This document shows, in pieces, positions 59,969-64,000 of a stretch of 64,000 bases of DNA. The stretch is from contig NZ_JACGXA010000001.1 of NCBI RefSeq assembly GCF_014138045.1, positions 2,961,001-3,025,000 on the forward strand, given 5' to 3'. The DNA comes from Nocardioides ginsengisegetis (GTDB taxonomy: Bacteria; Actinomycetota; Actinomycetes; Propionibacteriales; Nocardioidaceae). The notes under the pieces are model-generated. The model had not been told where the DNA came from, made no database searches, and was given only the letters and a program-made list of their open reading frames with translations. Numbering within the stretch: the stretch's first letter is position 1; each line of letters starts with the position of its first letter. A program made the translations under genes and the position numbers.

Positions 59969-60861
59969 CCGGGCATTCTCGCAGCGGCCGCCGCCCGGCC
60001 GAGCACGTCGTCCAGCATCGGCTCGGTGAGCTTGCCCGTGAAGGTGTTCTGCTGGCTGGGGTGGTAGCTGCCGAGCAGCAGCACGTCCCTCCCCCTCACG
60101 CGCAGGTGCGCCTCGGCGCCGTGGCCGAACCGCGGCTTGGGCGTCGGGACGTCCCAGCCGGCGCGGCGTACGGCCCGCAGCGCCGCGTCCCACCCGAACG
60201 AGCCCAGCGCCACGACGGCACGGACGTGCTCCTGCACCAGGGCCAGCTCGGCGTCCAGCCACGGAGCGCAGGTGTCGCGCTCCTCGGTGGTCGGCTTGTT
60301 GAGCGGCGGCGCGCACCGGACGGCCGCCACCATCCGGGCGTCGACGAGCCGCTGCCCGTCGCCGGCGTGCTCGCTCGTCGCCTGCGTCGCCAGCCCGACT
60401 CGGTGGAGGCTCGCGAACAGCCAGTCCCCCGACCGGTCGCCGGTGAAGATCCGGCCCGTCCGGTTGCCGCCGTGCGCCGCCGGCGCCAGGCCGACGACGA
60501 GCACCCGTGGCGTGGCGGATCCCCATCCCGCGATCGGGCGGCCCCAGTAGGGCTGGTCGGCGTACGACGCCCGCTTGTCGGTGGCCACCTCCTCGCGCCA
60601 CGCCACCAGCCGCGGGCAGGCCCGGCAGACGCTCACCTGGGCCTCCAGATCGGCCAACGGGACTGCCGTTTGGTCACCAACGGCATGTTCCGGGGCCGAA
60701 TTCATGCCGTTGGGGACCAAACGGCGTGCCCGGCTCCGCACCTGGGCGGGGGTGCGGGCGACGGGGGTGGCGGGCGACGCCGGGTCGCCGGGCCAGCCGG
60801 TGCCGGGCGGCACCGGGGAGGCGAACGGCCAGCCCGTCAGCGGGTGCGGCAGCTCGGTCAC
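59965..60861 (-). CDS. udgB: Type 5 uracil-DNA glycosylase (UdgB), with palindromic insert
   Basis: 298 residues. It removes uracil (and some deaminated purines) from DNA using an iron-sulfur cluster. [18 protein letters not shown] supplies the first cysteines, [25 protein letters not shown] is motif [19 protein letters not shown] holds further cysteines, and [16 protein letters not shown] is motif B. Between PAQVRS and [11 protein letters not shown] lies a segment of about 25 residues encoded by a 22-bp-arm palindrome at 60665-60725, in frame and outside the catalytic core. It is first in the coupled run udg, ACT, def. Confidence 0.9.
   Translation of the reverse strand: MTELPHPLTGWPFASPVPPGTGWPGDPASPATPVARTPAQVRSRARRLVPNGMNSAPEHAVGDQTAVPLADLEAQVSVCRACPRLVAWREEVATDKRASYADQPYWGRPIAGWGSATPRVLVVGLAPAAHGGNRTGRIFTGDRSGDWLFASLHRVGLATQATSEHAGDGQRLVDARMVAAVRCAPPLNKPTTEERDTCAPWLDAELALVQEHVRAVVALGSFGWDAALRAVRRAGWDVPTPKPRFGHGAEAHLRVRGRDVLLLGSYHPSQQNTFTGKLTEPMLDDVLGRAAAAARMPG
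60665..60725. repeat. Palindromic element inside the udgB coding region
   Basis: Arms of 22 bp (60665-60686 and 60704-60725) match as an inverted repeat at 21 of 22 positions around a 17-base loop. The element is translated in frame ([20 protein letters not shown] on the reverse strand). Its AT-richer content differs from the flanks. Confidence 0.75.
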
Positions 60862-60882
60862 CCGGTCATCGTGCCGGACCGG

Positions 60883-61149
60883 TCAGGGGGTCGGCGAGAC
60901 GGACGCCTCGCGGCGGACCTTGTCGGCCGCGGCCGAGGCGGCCCCCGACGCCTTCTCCTTCGCCACGTCGGCGACGGCGGCGGCCTGGGCGGCCACCGCG
61001 TCCTGCGCCTGGTGGGCAACCGACCGGACGCGCGGGTCGCGGGCGACGCGGCGTGCACCCGCGGCGATCTGCTCGTAGCGCTGACGTCCGGCGCGGGTTC
61101 CGAGGACGTAGCCGGCGCTGGCGGCCAGCAGGAGGGGCAGCTTCTTCAT
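60883..61149 (-). CDS. Small YtxH-like envelope protein
   Basis: 88 residues. A short N-terminal hydrophobic segment (LPLLLAASAGYVLGTRAGRQRYEQI) has the YtxH-like GYVLGTRAGRQRYE block. The rest is an Ala-rich amphipathic helix (AAQAAAVADVAKEKASGAASAAADKVRRE) likely to be coiled coil. It is the third gene of a three-gene reverse-strand run with DUF3618 and holin-like proteins, a set often found together in actinomycetes and thought to be membrane-associated. Confidence 0.75.
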   Translation of the reverse strand: MKKLPLLLAASAGYVLGTRAGRQRYEQIAAGARRVARDPRVRSVAHQAQDAVAAQAAAVADVAKEKASGAASAAADKVRREASVSPTP

Positions 61150-61171
61150 GGTGGTCTCCTTCGTGAGTGGG

Positions 61172-61384
61172 TCAGTGGGTCCGGCGCCAGATGACCAGGC
61201 CGACGGCGCCGATGAGTGCGGCGGCCCCGGCGGCCAGGACCGGCCGGTTCTTCGGGTCCTTCAGGGCTGCTCCGGCCCGGGACTTCACGTCCAGGCGGGC
61301 GTGCAGCTCGCTCACGGTGGCGGCGAGCTCCTCGCGCTGCTGCGCGATCTCCGCCTCGATCTGCTCGGGGGTCTGTCCGTTCAT
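61172..61384 (-). CDS. DUF3618 protein
   Basis: 70 residues. The N-terminal TPEQIEAEIAQQREELAATVSELHARLDVK is the DUF3618 helix. A single C-terminal membrane helix (VLAAGAAALIGAVGLVIW) and a short basic tail RRTH follow. Overlaps the upstream holin-like gene by four bases. Confidence 0.87.
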   Translation of the reverse strand: MNGQTPEQIEAEIAQQREELAATVSELHARLDVKSRAGAALKDPKNRPVLAAGAAALIGAVGLVIWRRTH

Positions 61385-61785
61385 GCGCGGCCTCCCTTGA
61401 TGACCGAGACGTCCTCACGGACCCCGGCGATGGCGCGTTCGGGGGCCGGCGGGGTCGCCGCCGCGACCTCGTTCCTTCCCGCCAGGGCGGCACCCAGTGC
61501 GGCGACCAGGAGGACGCCGGCCACGATCAGACCGCTCGCCCACAGCGGCAGCACCAGCGCGAGCGCGATGACGGCGGTGGCGACCAGGGTGGCCACGCCG
61601 AAGAAGGCCAGCAGTCCGGCGCCGGTGAACATGCCGACGCCGATCCCGGCCTTCCTGCCCTTCTGGGCCAGCTCGGCCTGGGCCAGCCGGAGCTCGCTGC
61701 GGACCAGCTCGGGGACCTGCTCGGAGAGTCGGTGCACGAGGGCGCCGAGCGGTTCGTCGGACGGATGAGTCGTGGGTTCGCTCAT
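61381..61785 (-). CDS. Phage_holin_3_6-like (YqjE-type) membrane protein
   Basis: 134 residues. A soluble N-terminal helix (LGALVHRLSEQVPELVRSELRLAQAELAQKGRK) precedes two membrane helices (MFTGAGLLAFFGVATLVATAVIALAL; WASGLIVAGVLLVAALGAALAG). This matches the cellular YqjE/actinobacterial 'phage holin family' proteins; there is no phage context. First gene of the run with DUF3618 and the YtxH-like protein. Confidence 0.85.
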   Translation of the reverse strand: MSEPTTHPSDEPLGALVHRLSEQVPELVRSELRLAQAELAQKGRKAGIGVGMFTGAGLLAFFGVATLVATAVIALALVLPLWASGLIVAGVLLVAALGAALAGRNEVAAATPPAPERAIAGVREDVSVIKGGRA

Positions 61786-61831
61786 GTCGGGCCCGTGCCC
61801 GATCGACTCGGGGACAAACGGGTGCCCCGCG

Positions 61832-62767
61832 TCACGACACGAGCGACCAGGCGATCCCGTCGAGGATGTCGGACTCGGAGACGACCAGCGCAGGCACGGA
61901 CGCCCGCGCCAGCACGCGGGACAGGATCAGCGCACCGGCGTCGATCACGTCGGCGCGACCGGGGTGCATCCACGGCAGTGCCAGCCGCTCCTCGACCGTC
62001 ATCGCGACCAGCCGCGACACCAGCGCATGCACGTCGTCGACGGCGAGCACCTGCTGGTCGATCGCCTCGCGGTCGTACGCCGGCAGGTCGAGCACGCCGG
62101 CCGCCACCGTGGTCACGGTGCCGGCCACCCCGACGACCGTCGCGGCATCCGCGGGCGAGACCGGGCAGGCGTCGAGGTGGGCGTCGATGTCGGCGACGCA
62201 GGCCGCGACCTCGGCCGCCGTCGGCGGGTCGGAGTGGAGGTGCCGCTCGTGCAGCCGCACCGACCCGATGTCCATGGAGTGGGCTGCGGAGGGCGAGGAC
62301 GACCCGAGGATCAGCTCGGTCGACCCGCCGCCGATGTCGACGACGAGCACGGGAGCAGCGGGCGGCGAGGCCAGGTTGCGCACGGCCCCGTCGAACGACA
62401 GCGCGGCCTCCTCCGCCCCGGGCAGCACCTCGGGCCACACCCCCAGCCGGGCGTGCACACTCTCGGCGAACACCGACGCGTTGGCCGAGTCGCGGGTCGC
62501 CGACGTGGCGCAGAAGCGCACGCGCGAAGCCGGGACGCCGTGCGCGGCGATCAGGACGGCGTACTCGTCGATCGCCGCGAAGGTCCGCGCCAGCGCCTCG
62601 TCGGCGAGCCGGCCCGTCTTGTCGACGCCCTGGCCCAGCCGCACCATCCGCGACTCGCGCACGGCGACGTCGGGCAGCGTGCCGATCAGCAGCTTGATGG
62701 TGTTGGTGCCGCAGTCGATCGCGGCCAGGGGGCTTCGAGACGGGCGCTGGGCGCCCTCCTCAGCCAC
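61832..62767 (-). CDS. ppx: Exopolyphosphatase / pppGpp phosphohydrolase
   Basis: 311 residues. ASKHA-fold Ppx/GppA phosphatase that hydrolyses polyphosphate or pppGpp. The N-terminal phosphate loop AAIDCGTNTIKLLIG (about 15) and the second loop LVVDIGGGSTELILG (about 140) are intact, with VRFCATSATRDSANA and GVAGTVTTVAAG. The short length lacks the C-terminal HD domain, as in the mycobacterial Ppx1 type. Overlaps the DUF501 gene by eight bases. Confidence 0.92.
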   Translation of the reverse strand: MAEEGAQRPSRSPLAAIDCGTNTIKLLIGTLPDVAVRESRMVRLGQGVDKTGRLADEALARTFAAIDEYAVLIAAHGVPASRVRFCATSATRDSANASVFAESVHARLGVWPEVLPGAEEAALSFDGAVRNLASPPAAPVLVVDIGGGSTELILGSSSPSAAHSMDIGSVRLHERHLHSDPPTAAEVAACVADIDAHLDACPVSPADAATVVGVAGTVTTVAAGVLDLPAYDREAIDQQVLAVDDVHALVSRLVAMTVEERLALPWMHPGRADVIDAGALILSRVLARASVPALVVSESDILDGIAWSLVS

Positions 62768-63272
62768 CGATCTCCGGGCTCACGCAAGGGCCCGAGGACC
62801 ACCAGTCGCCGAGCGCCTCGAGCACCTCGTCGCCGAGCGGGTTGACCCCCGGGCCCTGGGCCAGCGACTGGCCGGCGAGGACGTGCAGGCACTTCACGCG
62901 GTCGGGCATGCCGCCGGCGGAGATGCCCTCGATCTCCGGCACCTCCAGACCCGCCTCGGAGGCAATCGCAGCGCGCGCCTCGAGGTAGCGCTCGTGGGCC
63001 GCGCGGTAGGCCGCCGCGAGCTCCGGGTCGGTCCCGAGCCGGTCCTGCATCTCCTTCATCACCCCGCCACCCTCGAGGGTGCCGATGCGCGACGCGGCGC
63101 GCGGACAGGTCAGGTAGTACGTCGTGGGGAACGGCGTGCCGTTGGGGAGGCGCGGCTCGGTGGTGACCACGTCGGGGTTGCCGCAGGGACAGCGGTGCCC
63201 GACCTCGTGGATGGCTCGCGGCTCCCGGCCCAGCTGGGCGGCGATCGCCGCTTCGTCGGCCGGGTCGATCAC
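62760..63272 (-). CDS. DUF501 protein
   Basis: 170 residues from GTG 63272, chosen because the family starts with VIDPADEAAIAAQLGR; the frame is open a little further upstream. CPCGNPDVVTTEPRL, FPTTYYLTCPRAASRIGTLEGGGVM and GGMPDRVKCLHVLAGQSLAQGPGVNPLGDEVLE are the diagnostic blocks. Cysteine pairs suggest a metal or redox site. Function unknown; always next to ppx and divIC in actinomycetes. Confidence 0.92.
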   Translation of the reverse strand: MIDPADEAAIAAQLGREPRAIHEVGHRCPCGNPDVVTTEPRLPNGTPFPTTYYLTCPRAASRIGTLEGGGVMKEMQDRLGTDPELAAAYRAAHERYLEARAAIASEAGLEVPEIEGISAGGMPDRVKCLHVLAGQSLAQGPGVNPLGDEVLEALGDWWSSGPCVSPEIGG

Positions 63273-63279
63273 TGGTGGT

Positions 63280-63840
63280 TCACTCCTTCGTGCCGTCGAT
63301 CTCGAAGACCGGCGGTGCTTGCGGCTTGGGCGGGACACCGGCGAGCGTGACGGAGTTCCACTCCTGGGTCCACCAGGCGGTGGGGGCCTTGCGGTCGACG
63401 GTCGCGGGGTCGGTGAGCGAGGTCTGGCTCTCCAGCGGCTTGCCGTCGGCGCCGAGGACGACGTACGACGTCTCGCCGGGCATCAGGTAGCCGAAGCGCT
63501 CGCGCGCCTGCGCCTGGACGTAGGCCGGGTCGTGCCAGCGGCGCTTCTCCCGCTCGAGCGCGTCGATGCTCGACTCCCGCTGGGCGATCTGCGCCTTGAG
63601 GTCCTGGATGTGCGAGCGCTGCTGGACGTAGGCCCGCATCGAGGAGGCGTAGGAGACGGTCAGGACCGCGAGCACCAGCACGAGGATCGCGGCCCGGCCG
63701 GTCAGCCGCGGCCGACGGCCCTCCGGGCCGGTGCTGCCCGGGGTGGGTGCGACAGCGGCCCGGGCCCGCGGGTTGCCCCGCTGGCCCGGTCGCCTGCTGC
63801 CGCCGGGTCCACCCCGGCTCGTCCGTCGCTGTTCCGCCAC
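63280..63840 (-). CDS. divIC: Septum formation initiator (FtsB/DivIC family)
   Basis: 186 residues. A basic N-terminal cytoplasmic part (about 1-46) leads to one membrane helix (AAILVLVLAVLTVSYASSM, about 49-67). A coiled coil follows (QRSHIQDLKAQIAQRESSIDALEREKRRW, about 72-100), then ERFGYLMPGETSYVVL, the conserved FtsB/DivIC end. It is a bitopic divisome subunit. The Pro/Gly-rich N-terminus is longer than in most relatives. Upstream is eno; downstream DUF501. Confidence 0.92.
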   Translation of the reverse strand: MAEQRRTSRGGPGGSRRPGQRGNPRARAAVAPTPGSTGPEGRRPRLTGRAAILVLVLAVLTVSYASSMRAYVQQRSHIQDLKAQIAQRESSIDALEREKRRWHDPAYVQAQARERFGYLMPGETSYVVLGADGKPLESQTSLTDPATVDRKAPTAWWTQEWNSVTLAGVPPKPQAPPVFEIDGTKE

Positions 63841-63858
63841 GGGAGAAGTCTCCCCCGA

Positions 63859-64000
<142 letters not shown>

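Noticed and set aside
61381..61785. Phage holin as sign of a prophage
   Set aside because: The family name is historical. Its neighbours are DUF3618 and YtxH-like cellular genes, and no phage genes are present.

Overview
The window is chromosomal DNA of a high-GC (about 70%) Gram-positive actinomycete. The evidence is a mycothiol-pathway amidase (mca) in the order mca, DUF4307, greA, ilvA; the eno, divIC, DUF501, ppx block; a type 5 uracil-DNA glycosylase; frequent GTG starts; and ATGA/GTGA gene overlaps. The gene set resembles Nocardioidaceae (Nocardioides-like), which is an inference from gene content only. Two genes are cut by the edges: a class I fumarase at the left and enolase at the right. 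No rRNA, CRISPR array, insertion sequence or prophage was seen. One tRNA-like gene is present. No gene-free stretch exceeds 300 bp; the longest are 6729-6998 and 8349-8607.

Layout. 1-4.5 kb: two fumarases of different classes, a spermidine-synthase-like protein and a methyltransferase. 4.5-10.2 kb: secreted repeat protein, cell-wall transglycosylase, PhoH, UppS, hemolysin III. 10.2-13.4 kb: a two-gene alcohol-to-acid oxidation operon (GMC oxidoreductase, aldehyde dehydrogenase). 14.5-18.9 kb: four related exported endonuclease/exonuclease/phosphatase-fold proteins. 19-26.9 kb: mca, greA, ilvA, AI-2E-type permease, GlmL/MutL-like ATPase, metB, msrA. 26.9-28.4 kb: a low-GC insert between repeated copies of the msrA 3' end. 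28.4-36 kb: two small lipoproteins, then an ECF-like sigma factor, a coupled small protein, a subtilase and a TPR-CHAT protease-like protein. 36-43.3 kb: DinB, WYL regulator, ABC1 kinase, transporters, and a frameshifted YigZ gene. 43.4-46.9 kb: MoxR-type AAA ATPase and VWA protein. 48.2-52.6 kb: a CBS/Usp/PPOX/two-component cluster carrying DosR-like boxes. 52.6-54.2 kb: lipid-transfer thiolase and DUF35 partner with a KstR-type box. 55.1-64 kb: cystathionine beta-synthase, SGNH hydrolase, BI-1, tRNA, def-ACT-udg, a small envelope operon, and the ppx-DUF501-divIC-eno block.

The strongest candidate for an undescribed system is 29689-34804. It groups a sigma factor, a translationally coupled small soluble protein, a subtilisin-like protease with an intact triad, and a TPR-CHAT protein with an intact His/Cys dyad. 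Second is the low-GC cargo segment flanked by 55-bp copies of the msrA tail. Regulatory signals worth testing are a four-unit 9-bp GTCACA array upstream of the transglycosylase gene, a pair of DosR-like palindromes, and the KstR-like box.
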